Positions 1 to 7,437 of a stretch of 13,955 bases of DNA are shown piece by piece (positions within the stretch are counted from its first letter, which is position 1; every line of letters starts with the position of its first letter). Under the pieces are notes generated by a model. That model searched no databases. It had not been told where the DNA came from and saw nothing but the letters and a program-made list of their open reading frames with translations. The translations under genes were made by a program, and so were the position numbers. This stretch comes from Halieaceae bacterium UBA6060. GTDB lineage: Bacteria; Pseudomonadota; Gammaproteobacteria; Pseudomonadales; Halieaceae. The stretch spans positions 1 through 13,955 of the forward strand of contig DIYG01000170.1 of the NCBI GenBank assembly GCA_002428935.1, read 5' to 3'.

Positions 1-827
1 ATCACCAGACCCGCCAATAGGGCTACCGCCGTATCGGCAACAACAATGATCAACACCGACTGGGATATGGAAATGGATCGGGGCAGATAGGAGCCGTAGG
101 TCATCATGCCGCCCATGGCTACGCCGATGGAGAAAAATGCCTGACCAATGGCCGCCAGCACCGTGGCAAAGGTGACCTTGCTAAAGTCCGGCGTGAACAA
201 CCAGACCAGCGCTTCGCGAAAACCACCGGCAAAGAAATTGAAGGTGGCGAGCACCACCAGAAGACCGAACATGAGGGGCATCATGATACTGACGGCCCGC
301 TCGATGCCGTTTTTTACGCCGGCGAAAATGATGTAGCCGGTAATCGCTAACCCCGCCAGGGTCCAGAACAACATGCCCCAGTTATCGCTGAGCACAGCGG
401 AAAACTGGGCCTCTGCCGCCAGGGCATCAACACCGGCAAAACCCGTGGTCACCGCCTTGAATAGATACCAGAGGACCCAGCCCACCACCACCGCATAGAC
501 AATTTCGATGGTGTAAGCCGCTAACAGGCCCATACCGCCGACCCATTGCCACTGACGACTGCGGGCACTCTCCTGGGCTACCTTGGCCATGGCGATAGGT
601 GGCGCGGCATCCCCCCGTCGCCCCACCATAAGCTCCGCCATGAGAATTGGGACGCCGATAAGAAACGCGCAACCCAGATAGATCAGTACAAATGCAGCGC
701 CACCGTTCTCACCGGTGACGTAGGGAAAGCGCCAAATGTTGCCGAGACCGACCGCGAAACCTACCGAGGCCATGAGAAAGGCAAAGCGAGAGGTCCAGTG
801 CGAATGGGCACCGCCAGCTGCTGCCAT
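1..827 (-). CDS. Neurotransmitter:sodium symporter (SNF/NSS family) transporter, 3'-truncated by window edge
   Basis: This is a Na+-coupled inner-membrane transporter of the LeuT/MhsT fold, probably importing an amino acid or related small solute; the substrate cannot be told from the sequence. I translated the minus strand by hand from the ATG at 827. About 275 residues are visible before the window ends, without a stop. Residues near 17-40 carry the family signature of transmembrane segment 1, GFAVGLGNIWRFPY, followed by TGENGGAAF. This stretch includes the unwound, sodium- and substrate-binding part of segment 1 in LeuT. The conserved glutamate of segment 2 is kept in LMAELMVGR. Further hydrophobic segments follow, and the last visible one (DTAVALLAGLV) looks like segment 7, so about five segments are missing. 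A GGAG lies eight bases before the ATG. The gene follows the peptidase gene by 56 bases and may have its own promoter. Confidence 0.93.
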   Translation of the reverse strand, partial: MAAAGGAHSHWTSRFAFLMASVGFAVGLGNIWRFPYVTGENGGAAFVLIYLGCAFLIGVPILMAELMVGRRGDAAPPIAMAKVAQESARSRQWQWVGGMGLLAAYTIEIVYAVVVGWVLWYLFKAVTTGFAGVDALAAEAQFSAVLSDNWGMLFWTLAGLAITGYIIFAGVKNGIERAVSIMMPLMFGLLVVLATFNFFAGGFREALVWLFTPDFSKVTFATVLAAIGQAFFSIGVAMGGMMTYGSYLPRSISISQSVLIIVVADTAVALLAGLV

Positions 828-837
828 GGAAGAGACT

Positions 838-856
838 CCGAATTCGAATTATCGGC
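838..856. promoter_or_regulatory. Palindromic operator-like site with possible -10 box ahead of the transporter gene
   Basis: The bases at 841-850, AATTCGAATT, form a perfect 10-base palindrome. They are flanked by CCG on one side and, two bases further out on the other side, by CGG. On the minus strand GATAAT (853-848) matches five of six positions of a sigma-70 -10 box and lies about 21 bases before the ATG at 827. No good -35 hexamer is present at 16-18 bases spacing. The symmetry overlapping a possible -10 would suit a repressor site, but this is inference from layout only. Confidence 0.3.
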
Positions 857-866
857 GCAGTCTACA

Positions 867-891
867 CAAAAGCGCCGGGGTGATCAGCGCT
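867..891 (-). terminator. Weak Rho-independent terminator-like hairpin after the Xaa-Pro aminopeptidase gene
   Basis: On the minus strand AGCGC (891-887) can pair with GCGCT (875-871) across an 11-base loop, and the stem runs directly into TTTTG. Two G-T pairs could lengthen the stem. The upstream arm overlaps the last codons and stop of the peptidase gene. The stem is short, the loop large and the T tract only four bases, so termination would be partial at best. A competing five-base stem (GGCGC/GCGCC) exists in the same stretch. Confidence 0.3.
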
Positions 892-2701
892 CCAGGGGCT
901 CCGTTGCCTGATCGAGCCAAGCCTGTACGTCCGCTTCCTCCAGAAGTGGACCGATTTCATCTCGTACCCGCGCGTGATAGCTATTAATCCAGAGGAGTTC
1001 CCCATCGCTCAAGCGGGGCACATCAATAAGGCGTCGATCGAAAGGTACGAGGGTCAACGCTTCGAAGCCCAGCATGGGCACTTCGTGGGCCGGGTCGTCG
1101 ATTTCCCGCACTACCACGAGGTTCTCACAGCGGATACCGAAGGCGTCATCACGGTAGTAACCCGGTTCATTACTGACGATCATTCCCGGCTGCAAGGCCG
1201 TGGCGTTCCAGGCCTTGGCTATTCTCTGCGGACCTTCATGGACGCTGAGAAACGCTCCCACCCCATGACCGGTACCGTGATCGTAGTCCCGCCCGCTCTG
1301 CCACAGATACTGGCGAGCCAGGATATCCAGGTGGGTACCCGTGGTACCGCGAGGAAAGCGGGCCTGATCCAGAGCTATATGGCCCTGCAAGACCAGGGTA
1401 AACAGCTCGCGCATTTCCGCACTTGGGGTGCCCGTAACCACTGTCCGGGTAATATCGGTGGTGCCCTCGGCGTACTGCCCACCGCTGTCCACAAGGTATA
1501 GGGAATCCTTTTCCAGACGACCGGGGGTCGTGTCCAGATGGTTGTAATGACACATGGCGCCGTTGGCCGCGGCGGCGGAGATGGTGTCAAAAGAAGGCTC
1601 CAGAAAGCCCACGCCCCGGCGCCGAAACTCCAGCAGTTTGTCCGCCAACACGGCTTCATCGTGAAGCTGCCCGGCGGCGACTTCCCCATCCAACCAGGCC
1701 AGAAATCCTATCTCGGCTACCGCATCTTGACGGTGGGCCGCGCGCGCGCCGGCGATCTCCGTGGCATTCTTGCAGGCCTTTGGCAGCAGCACAGGGTCAG
1801 CCCCCGGCACCAATTCCGCCCCATGTTCTTGCAGGGTCAGTTGTGTCCAGGCGTTGGCGGTTTGGGGATCGGCAAGTACGCGCTTTCCGCCCCAGGACAT
1901 GAGCAGCTTCTGCGCATCGCACTCCGGTACCACCGTCACACCATCGCCTACGTGTTCGTGAAACCCTGCGGGAATACGATCGGGGTCGACTGCGAGCTGC
2001 ACGCTGCCGTCTGCTTCAAGAATCGCAAAGCTGAGCAACACCGGCAGACAGGGAACGTCCTGGCCACGGACATTCAACAGCCAGCTTACGGAGTCCGGTG
2101 CGAAAATCAGCGCCGCATCCAGCCCGGCCTCGCGCAAGTCCCCGCCCAAACGTTGGCGTTTCGTCCGACTAGCCTCACCGGTAAAGGTTTCGTGAAGCAG
2201 CAACGCTTCACGCACCTGAGCCGTTGGTCGGACCTCCCAGTTTCGATCTATGGGATTGTCCGTAGTCAGCACAAATTCCAGATCAGCCCCCTGCAGGGTT
2301 CTCCGGGCCTCATCCACCCAATGGAGGCTAACCATGCGACCATCCACCAACACTCTGGAACCCGCTGGCAACTGTTCACAAAGCCAACGCAGGGGCGGCT
2401 CTTCGATAAGGTGACGATACTCGTAGGTCGCGCCATCAACTTGTCGGGCCACCTGCACCGTGTAACGCCCATCTACAAAGATGGCGGCGCGATCCTCAAG
2501 AATCACCGCCATTCCCGCCGAGCCCGTGAATCCCGTTAGCCAATGCAAACGTTCGTTATGGGGCGGGATGTACTCTCCCAGATACTCGTCGGCCCGGGGT
2601 ACACAAAAAGCATCGTAGGCGTGTTCTTTTAGCGTCTCGCGCACAGCCGCCAAATGCTCATGGCGCCCTGCGACTTGCGGTTCCGTTACAGGCTTGTTCA
2701 T
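884..2701 (-). CDS. Xaa-Pro aminopeptidase (aminopeptidase P), long three-domain M24B form
   Basis: This cytosolic metallopeptidase removes the N-terminal residue from peptides whose second residue is proline. At 605 residues it has the three-domain build of human XPNPEP1 (about 620 residues), not the roughly 440-residue E. coli PepP. Residues 1-160 and 160-310 form two creatinase/prolidase-like N-terminal domains, about 320-540 the pita-bread M24 domain, and about 543-603 the M24 C-terminal extension. All five expected ligands of the two-metal centre are present: D405 (LVDSGG), D416 (TTDITRT), H479 (GTGHG), E512 (SNEPGYY) and E526 (IRCEN). H385 (AMCHYNH) fits the conserved active-site histidine. 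The ATG at 2701 lies three bases after the rubredoxin stop, so the two are probably cotranscribed. No signal peptide is visible. It could help recycle proline-rich peptides, but a link to secretion is unproven. Confidence 0.95.
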   Translation of the reverse strand: MNKPVTEPQVAGRHEHLAAVRETLKEHAYDAFCVPRADEYLGEYIPPHNERLHWLTGFTGSAGMAVILEDRAAIFVDGRYTVQVARQVDGATYEYRHLIEEPPLRWLCEQLPAGSRVLVDGRMVSLHWVDEARRTLQGADLEFVLTTDNPIDRNWEVRPTAQVREALLLHETFTGEASRTKRQRLGGDLREAGLDAALIFAPDSVSWLLNVRGQDVPCLPVLLSFAILEADGSVQLAVDPDRIPAGFHEHVGDGVTVVPECDAQKLLMSWGGKRVLADPQTANAWTQLTLQEHGAELVPGADPVLLPKACKNATEIAGARAAHRQDAVAEIGFLAWLDGEVAAGQLHDEAVLADKLLEFRRRGVGFLEPSFDTISAAAANGAMCHYNHLDTTPGRLEKDSLYLVDSGGQYAEGTTDITRTVVTGTPSAEMRELFTLVLQGHIALDQARFPRGTTGTHLDILARQYLWQSGRDYDHGTGHGVGAFLSVHEGPQRIAKAWNATALQPGMIVSNEPGYYRDDAFGIRCENLVVVREIDDPAHEVPMLGFEALTLVPFDRRLIDVPRLSDGELLWINSYHARVRDEIGPLLEEADVQAWLDQATEPLER

Positions 2702-2704
2702 GGC

Positions 2705-2878
2705 TTACAGAAGCTCAAAATCTTCCTTACCCACCCCGCAGTCTGGACACAACCAGTCCTCCGGCACATCGGCCCAGCGGGTGCCGGGAGGAATACCATC
2801 GTCGGGGCAACCTTCCGCTTCGTCATAGATCAGTCCGCAAACAATGCACTCGTATTTGCGGAAGGCTTCATCACTCAT
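2705..2878 (-). CDS. Rubredoxin
   Basis: This is a small cytosolic one-electron carrier of 57 residues with a single iron bound by four cysteines. The ligands are C11 and C14 (CIVCG) and C44 and C47 (CPDCG). The core motifs IYDEAEG, GTRW and DVPEDWLCPDCGVGK are typical of bacterial rubredoxins. No extra arginine follows the second CxxCG, a feature reported for AlkG2-type rubredoxins that can serve alkane hydroxylases; no hydroxylase or rubredoxin reductase is in the window, so the partner is unknown. A fifth cysteine, C24, sits in AEGCPDDG where many relatives have another residue. I chose the ATG at 2878 because the protein then starts just before the conserved YECIVCG. An earlier in-frame start would add nine unconserved residues (to 2905) that overlap the hairpin. 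A GGAG lies 11 bases upstream of the ATG. Confidence 0.95.
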   Translation of the reverse strand: MSDEAFRKYECIVCGLIYDEAEGCPDDGIPPGTRWADVPEDWLCPDCGVGKEDFELL

Positions 2879-2898
2879 GATTATTATTTCTCCAACTG

Positions 2899-2914
2899 CG
2901 GCCAACGGTGGCCG
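2899..2914 (-). other. Perfect inverted repeat (6-bp stem, 4-base loop) between gspN and the rubredoxin gene
   Basis: The minus strand reads CGGCCA-CCGT-TGGCCG, a perfect GC-rich stem with a tetraloop inside the 48-base gap. No T tract follows (the next bases are CAGTTGGAG), so it is unlikely to be an intrinsic terminator. In a readthrough transcript it could act as an RNA-stability or processing element that sets different levels for gspN and rubredoxin, or it may be incidental. It ends about 20 bases before the rubredoxin ATG. Confidence 0.4.
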
Positions 2915-2926
2915 ATAGATAAAAGA

Positions 2927-3676
2927 CTAGGGTTGCAGTTCGCCATCGAGGCGCAGACGGTAGCCATTTTCTGAGGGACTGGCAACGAGGGAAAGGGCTC
3001 GCTCCAGCTCGGGGTCCGAACCAACCACGGCGGGCGCCAACTGCAGATCCAGATCGTAACGTCGCCCCTGCAGCGTCGCCGTACCGGCCACCTGCAAAGG
3101 CCCCGCGAGGGTCTCGACGTTGATCTCGAGTTGTTCCGCCGTCGAGCTCTCTATGGTCGCGACATAGGTGCCCAAACTCCGCACCCCCGTACTCGCGCGC
3201 CAGGACGCATCCTGCCAAACCAGGCGACCATTGGCGCTCTGGACCTGCTGCTGTTCGATCACCAGATCGTCAAAGAGAGCACTCACCTGCCCCCCTAAAT
3301 CCGCCGGCACAAACTGCTGGAGAACCCCGGCATCAATCCGCGCATCTACTTCGCTCAAGGACATCCGCTCGCTCCCCAACCTCGCCTGAGCAGAAAGGCG
3401 CTGCTGTCCCCAGTCGCTACGCAGCTCCAGCCTCGGTGAGAAGGTCAGCAAGCTGGAAAGCTGCAGCCGCCAGGACACCTGCCCGAGATGGAGAAACCCC
3501 GCCGGTGTTTGCACCATGGCCCGTGCCGCGTGTCCGTCCAGAACGGTTCCCGATACACCGGATAAACGAAGTTGCTCATCGTCGAGAAAAGGCACCACGG
3601 CACGAGCAGGCACTTTTGTCATCGCCAGCAGAGTCAGCAAAAGAGCGACAGCGGCTCCAAGTCCAAGACGTTTCAT
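2927..3676 (-). CDS. gspN: Type II secretion system protein N
   Basis: This 249-residue accessory protein belongs to the inner-membrane part of the T2SS. Residues 4-20 (RLGLGAAVALLLTLLAM) form one N-terminal membrane anchor. The rest is predicted periplasmic and rich in beta-strand-like alternation, as expected for the T2SSN family, which resembles AsmA-type and outer-membrane-insertion proteins. Stretches such as LSGVSGTVLDGHA and SWRLQLSSLL match the family style near residues 35-72. The identification rests on this plus its fixed place directly after gspM. The ATG at 3676 overlaps the gspM stop in an ATGA. An open frame continues to 3787, but that extension lies inside gspM and has no membrane-anchor logic. 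GspN is absent from many T2SS and often dispensable, so its job here is uncertain. Confidence 0.85.
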   Translation of the reverse strand: MKRLGLGAAVALLLTLLAMTKVPARAVVPFLDDEQLRLSGVSGTVLDGHAARAMVQTPAGFLHLGQVSWRLQLSSLLTFSPRLELRSDWGQQRLSAQARLGSERMSLSEVDARIDAGVLQQFVPADLGGQVSALFDDLVIEQQQVQSANGRLVWQDASWRASTGVRSLGTYVATIESSTAEQLEINVETLAGPLQVAGTATLQGRRYDLDLQLAPAVVGSDPELERALSLVASPSENGYRLRLDGELQP

Positions 3677-4149
3677 CCGACGGCGGCCACCCGCAGGGTC
3701 GCGCTCACAACGCCGGCGGAGCTGGTTTGGCTGAATGACAACTCCTCCACCAGCAAACCTTCGACGGTTTCCAATTGATGAATCCAACGCAATAAACCGT
3801 CGAGGACCGCTGCCTCAAAGCGAAGCTGCACAGCACCGCGGCTATTGGGTTGCAAACGGGCAATCTGTAGACCGAAACGGTTAGCGCTGGCGTTGAGCTG
3901 GGCGGTGAGGTTGCGCCCGGCACCTCGTGTACTGGTATTGGATTGACGAAGACTGCGAAGCTCCGCCGCCAGAGCGTCTACCCGATGAAGTGCCTCGGCG
4001 GTGGACTCATTGCGCGCTCGCAGCTCTTCACGGGCATCAGAAAGGGGATTGATCACCAGGAAAAACAGCCCGTAAACCGTAAGCGCCACGGCCATGATCA
4101 GCAGATACACCTGCTCTCGAAGGCTAAAACGTAAAAACCAATCCTTCAC
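3673..4149 (-). CDS. gspM: Type II secretion system protein M
   Basis: This is a bitopic inner-membrane protein of 158 residues that pairs with GspL in the assembly platform. A short cytosolic N-terminus (residues 1-13) is followed by one membrane segment (about 14-34, VYLLIMAVALTVYGLFFLVI). Then come the typical NPLSDAREEL turn, a probable coiled coil (about 38-70) and a small ferredoxin-like periplasmic domain (about 85-158). The length is normal for the family. The start is a GTG that overlaps the gspL stop as GTGA, with a strong GGAGG six bases upstream, so translation is probably coupled. The end overlaps gspN by four bases. Confidence 0.92.
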   Translation of the reverse strand: MKDWFLRFSLREQVYLLIMAVALTVYGLFFLVINPLSDAREELRARNESTAEALHRVDALAAELRSLRQSNTSTRGAGRNLTAQLNASANRFGLQIARLQPNSRGAVQLRFEAAVLDGLLRWIHQLETVEGLLVEELSFSQTSSAGVVSATLRVAAVG

Positions 4150-5345
4150 GACGAGCCTCCGATCCGTAATCGTGCCCGCACTCTGTCCCCACTACGGGAC
4201 GAACTCTCCAGGGAAGCTCGCAGCCCCCCGTCGACAAGCTGTTGACGCAGGGTCTCAACCGCAGCGAAATCGGGTGCCAAGAGATTCAAACGCAACTCCC
4301 CGTTCCGCTGGCTGTAGTTCAAACTGGCCAGGATTACTCCATCGACGGCAGCAACAGCCTGACCCAGGGGGGCGAGTAAGCCCGTGAATGAGGCACCGCC
4401 ATCACCGCCGCGGAGCGTCGCGACCTGGCGTCGAAGCTGGCGCTCCGCATCGGGCACTTGCCCCCGAGGATTCACCTCGCGGTAAACCGCCTGAATCTCC
4501 GTGCGCAGAGCCAGATTGTCCCGCTCTAGCTGCATAAGATCCGTCCAACCGGAAAGCAGGTGAATGAGCAACGCTATCAACAGTAAGGCCGCCAGAGATC
4601 GTCCCTGACGCCACCAGCGCACATACGGCAACTGCGGCGCGTAGCTCCCCTGGCGAAGATCCAATAGGGGTTGGTCGCTATCGGCCACGAGTAGCGCGGC
4701 GCTGAGACCGCCCCGGCGCCAGGAACACAGGGGCCGCACAACTTCGGGCAACGTGGCGAGATCTTGCTCCTCGTCCTGGCCGTAAAGCACGATTTGTTTC
4801 GGGGTTTCGGCAGCGAGGAGCCCATCCACCAGGGGCTCCAAAAGCCCCCTTTCGATGCGCGCACCGGCGGCCGCACCGGATCGCAGCACCACATCATCAC
4901 CATCGAAAACCAGGGTCCAGGTATCCTCGTTCCAGGGCAGCAGTAAAGGCTCGGGCACCCACGGAACTTTGTCCCAACAATCACCCAGGGCTTTCCGCCA
5001 GACGCTCATGCATTCGTGAGCGGTAACGGCTACGGCAAAGCGATCCGCTGCGATGGGTAGGCGAGCGAAGTGCAGATCCTCCAACTCATCCGTAAGAGAC
5101 TCCTCGAGCATAAACGGCAGGGAGTTGTCCAAATGACGACGTTCCTCCCGGGCCACGGGAAGATCGGTGAGCCGCACGTCGGCGCCAGGAGCGGCAAAAA
5201 CCACACGGTGGTCGCGCTGGGACAACTGAGCATCAAGACGCTCTTTAGTCTTCTCCTCATCCACCGGCTCCGGGATTGCAGATCCCGGAAGACACCAGTA
5301 AAGGGCGGCACCCTGAAGACAGAGAACAGTCCGATTCTGACTCAA
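4146..5345 (-). CDS. gspL: Type II secretion system protein L
   Basis: This 399-residue inner-membrane protein recruits the GspE ATPase to the platform and binds GspM. Residues 1 to about 240 form the cytosolic actin-like domain that contacts GspE. The conserved stretch LLDLRQGSY (227-235) precedes the membrane segment, a typical GspL feature. One transmembrane helix follows (about 249-266, SLAALLLIALLIHLLSGW). Then come a coiled-coil-like linker (about 270-310) and a ferredoxin-like periplasmic domain (about 315-397). The start is a TTG whose TTGA overlaps the gspK stop, with GGAG eight bases upstream. No ATG or GTG would give a better start. This firmly shows that TTG starts are used in the operon. 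Confidence 0.94.
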   Translation of the reverse strand: MSQNRTVLCLQGAALYWCLPGSAIPEPVDEEKTKERLDAQLSQRDHRVVFAAPGADVRLTDLPVAREERRHLDNSLPFMLEESLTDELEDLHFARLPIAADRFAVAVTAHECMSVWRKALGDCWDKVPWVPEPLLLPWNEDTWTLVFDGDDVVLRSGAAAGARIERGLLEPLVDGLLAAETPKQIVLYGQDEEQDLATLPEVVRPLCSWRRGGLSAALLVADSDQPLLDLRQGSYAPQLPYVRWWRQGRSLAALLLIALLIHLLSGWTDLMQLERDNLALRTEIQAVYREVNPRGQVPDAERQLRRQVATLRGGDGGASFTGLLAPLGQAVAAVDGVILASLNYSQRNGELRLNLLAPDFAAVETLRQQLVDGGLRASLESSSRSGDRVRARLRIGGSS

Positions 5346-6406
5346 GGTGAGGGCTCCGCGGGCGGTTGCTGGGGTAGATCATAGAGACCGAGGTTGATGC
5401 GTTGCAACACATCGACTTGCCGCGCTTCGCGGCGCAGCACACTGTACAGCCACCGCTCGCGATCAGCAATCACGACTCGGGAGGTCATTAGAAAATAGCT
5501 TGAGGACTCTCCCAACAAGGAGGCAATCGCCGTGGTAGGCGACCCACCGAAAGCCGGTTGCTGGAGAAAGTCCTGCACATCGGCAAAACCGGGCTCTTCT
5601 TGGTAGCTGTGAAGGACCTGAGCATCGCTTAGGGGCAACGGCTCCAAGCTGCCGTCCACATTGAGGGCACGAAGAACCCCCAAAGGCGCGGTATGGATAT
5701 TCAGGGGCAGCGGGGTCTGTGGCCACACGGTCACCAGGGGACGCAGTGCACGAAAGATATCGGGCGTAACATTCGCGACAGCGCGCAGCTCGCTCACACT
5801 AACAAAAGGCCGGTTGGCGGGGCGATAAGACGGGTCGAGGCTGACATAAAAGGTGCTTTCCGCACCGTTGCGGCGCGGCTCATCATCACCATCGATCCAA
5901 TCGGCCACGGAATCAGTGATCGCCAAAGCCAGAAAGCGGTCCACTTCTACACCGTCAAGGCTTTGTAGCAAGCGGATGAACACCTGTTGAGATGCGCTGT
6001 AAGCCTGCGCGCCTTCTCCAGTCCCTGGCGGCGCCACGAGGCTGTTGAGGTTGAAACGCCCCTGCAGGTCTTCAAGGCCACCGCTCATCCAACCTCCTTC
6101 GTCCAGGGCAAAGGGGTCGGGATCCTGAGCCCAGATCTCCGTAAGATCATCTCGTGGCGTACCCCGGGTGGTATCCGCATCATGATCCAAAGCCAGGGTA
6201 AGAAAGGCGATTTCTTCTGCGCCGCGCAGATAGGCCCAGCTCTGCTCGGCAATGGCGCTATTGGCCTCTCGCCGGTAGTTCACATCAAAGTCCCGCTCCA
6301 TGGCCACAAGAACGACCGAGCACAGAGCGAACACCATAAGTGCCACGATAAGCGCGACACCGCGTTCACGACGGACTCGCATAGCGCCGGTTCTAGGGAA
6401 ACGCAT
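5342..6406 (-). CDS. gspK: Minor pseudopilin GspK (type II secretion)
   Basis: This is the largest minor pseudopilin, which caps the pseudopilus with GspI and GspJ. It has 354 residues. The leader is probably cut after G16 (RRERG^VALIVALM), leaving a hydrophobic helix at 17-36. Unlike the other pseudopilins here it lacks glutamate at +5, which is normal for GspK. The soluble part shows family motifs DLQGRFNLNSL (113-123), DWIDGDDEP (169-177, an acidic segment like the calcium/alpha-domain region), RPFVSVSELRAV (199-210) and LNIHTAPLGVLRAL. The ATG at 6406 overlaps the end of gspJ by 14 bases and has GAGG seven bases upstream. A second in-frame ATG eight codons on (6382) would give an eight-residue leader, but it lacks that ribosome site. 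Confidence 0.94.
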   Translation of the reverse strand: MRFPRTGAMRVRRERGVALIVALMVFALCSVVLVAMERDFDVNYRREANSAIAEQSWAYLRGAEEIAFLTLALDHDADTTRGTPRDDLTEIWAQDPDPFALDEGGWMSGGLEDLQGRFNLNSLVAPPGTGEGAQAYSASQQVFIRLLQSLDGVEVDRFLALAITDSVADWIDGDDEPRRNGAESTFYVSLDPSYRPANRPFVSVSELRAVANVTPDIFRALRPLVTVWPQTPLPLNIHTAPLGVLRALNVDGSLEPLPLSDAQVLHSYQEEPGFADVQDFLQQPAFGGSPTTAIASLLGESSSYFLMTSRVVIADRERWLYSVLRREARQVDVLQRINLGLYDLPQQPPAEPSP

Positions 6407-7034
6407 GGATTCGCCTCAATTCACCGAGATCTGATAGTTGCAGGCGAATCTCCACTGCCGCAGGGGGACTCAGGGGCGCTGCACCGGGCTCCGAGACCCA
6501 GTTCTCTAGCCAGTTGCGCGTATCCACGGCGAACTCGCGATCGACCTCCAGATCTTCAATGCCGGCCAGAAACCGTAAATCCAGGGCCTCTACCCCATCG
6601 AGGAGGCGCACCCGTTGGAGCTCCGTCTCCAAAGCCGACTCAAGGACCGTGTTATAGGCTCGCCAAAGACTGCCGTCCTCAACAAAGTAGTGCACGCGCT
6701 GCAAATCGCTACGAGGTTGATCGAGACTATTGTGCCAACCATCCCGGGTGAGGCTCAGGCTGTACAACGCCAGGGACCCACCGCTTACGGCGGGCTGCAA
6801 CTGCCCAAACTCGTCCCGTACCGGACGGTTAACGAAAGTGCGCAGATCTCGATTCAGGAGAGCGAAGGTTCTGCTGAGATCCCGGGTTCGTTCCGCTGTG
6901 CGGCCCAGTTGCTCGGCTCCGGTTATGACCGTGGAAACCCCCGCGTAGGCCGCGGCCGCAATCAGGGCGGTCACCATAAGGGCGATCAGCACCTCAATGA
7001 GGGTAAAACCAGCTTGTAGCTTAGCCCTGCGCAT
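6393..7034 (-). CDS. gspJ: Minor pseudopilin GspJ (type II secretion)
   Basis: This tip pseudopilin of 213 residues forms a complex with GspI and GspK at the end of the pseudopilus. The short leader MRRAKLQAG is cut before F10. The mature protein begins FTLIEVLIAL with glutamate at +5 (E14) and continues as a hydrophobic helix to about residue 30. Downstream motifs such as LLNRDLRTFVNRPVRDEFG (about 58-76) and LRFLAG agree with the family. An open frame runs back to 7244, but everything before 7034 lies inside gspI and would bury the type IV leader 79 residues deep, so the ATG at 7034 is preferred. It overlaps the gspI stop by 14 bases. Its ribosome site is weak, which suggests translational coupling with gspI. 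Confidence 0.92.
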   Translation of the reverse strand: MRRAKLQAGFTLIEVLIALMVTALIAAAAYAGVSTVITGAEQLGRTAERTRDLSRTFALLNRDLRTFVNRPVRDEFGQLQPAVSGGSLALYSLSLTRDGWHNSLDQPRSDLQRVHYFVEDGSLWRAYNTVLESALETELQRVRLLDGVEALDLRFLAGIEDLEVDREFAVDTRNWLENWVSEPGAAPLSPPAAVEIRLQLSDLGELRRIHAFP

Positions 7035-7437
7035 TAATCGCCAGATACGCCACGAGGGTATACAACGGGGTAACGTCTTCCCCTTCGTCGACGCGCACCT
7101 GGATTTCCAGGCGAGAGAAGCCGTCCATTCGTGTTGCTGTACTCTGCGCACGCCAGAACCACTCTCGATCCGCCATTTCCTCAGACCCGCTGAGCGTTCC
7201 CTGCAGTGCACCCTGTCCTCGGCGCAGGGACAAACGGAGTTCACTCAAACGGTTTGTCGCCACGATTTGCGCCAGCGCGCGATCACGGAGATGGGCCGTA
7301 CCGTCGATTTGTTGATCTAGAACGAGCAGTAACGCCGGCACCGTTAACGCCACAATGGCCAACGCAACCATGACTTCGATGAGCGTAAAACCCTGACCGC
7401 GCTGCGGCCATCTCGAGCCGGTGCCTTTAACGGCCAA
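7021..7437 (-). CDS. gspI: Minor pseudopilin GspI (type II secretion)
   Basis: This minor pseudopilin nucleates tip assembly with GspJ and GspK. From the chosen TTG the protein has 138 residues, close to the family norm of 120-135. The leader ends RGQG16, and the mature part starts FTLIEVMVALAIVAL with glutamate at +5 (E21). ATNRLSELRLS, near residue 62, fits the conserved AxN-x-L region of GspI. The open frame extends to 7581 inside gspH. I chose the TTG at 7437 because GGGGAG lies seven bases upstream, the leader length is normal and the overlap with gspH is only 11 bases. An ATG at 7473 is in frame, but I see no ribosome site before it. The exact start is therefore uncertain. Confidence 0.88.
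   Translation of the reverse strand: MAVKGTGSRWPQRGQGFTLIEVMVALAIVALTVPALLLVLDQQIDGTAHLRDRALAQIVATNRLSELRLSLRRGQGALQGTLSGSEEMADREWFWRAQSTATRMDGFSRLEIQVRVDEGEDVTPLYTLVAYLAINAQG

Noticed and set aside
546..987. Overlapping plus-strand open frames
   Set aside because: They run antisense to the transporter start and its upstream spacer, and the translations are low-complexity and unrecognisable.
1538..2539. Open frame of 333 codons on the plus strand
   Set aside because: It lies wholly antisense to the Xaa-Pro aminopeptidase, whose five metal ligands are intact. The translation shows no recognisable domain. Long antisense frames are common in GC-rich genes.
2899..2926. Intrinsic terminator ending the gsp operon
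   Set aside because: The hairpin has only six pairs and no T run follows on the minus strand.
3677..3787. Longer N-terminus for gspN
   Set aside because: The extension lies in gspM and would bury the membrane anchor. ATG at 3676 gives a standard ATGA overlap.
5987..6751. Open frame of 254 codons on the plus strand
   Set aside because: It is antisense across the gspK-gspJ junction, has no domain or ribosome site, and the opposite frames are well-supported pseudopilins.
7035..7244. Longer N-terminus for gspJ
   Set aside because: The extra 70 codons fall inside gspI and would place the type IV leader far from the N-terminus, against how prepilin peptidase substrates look.
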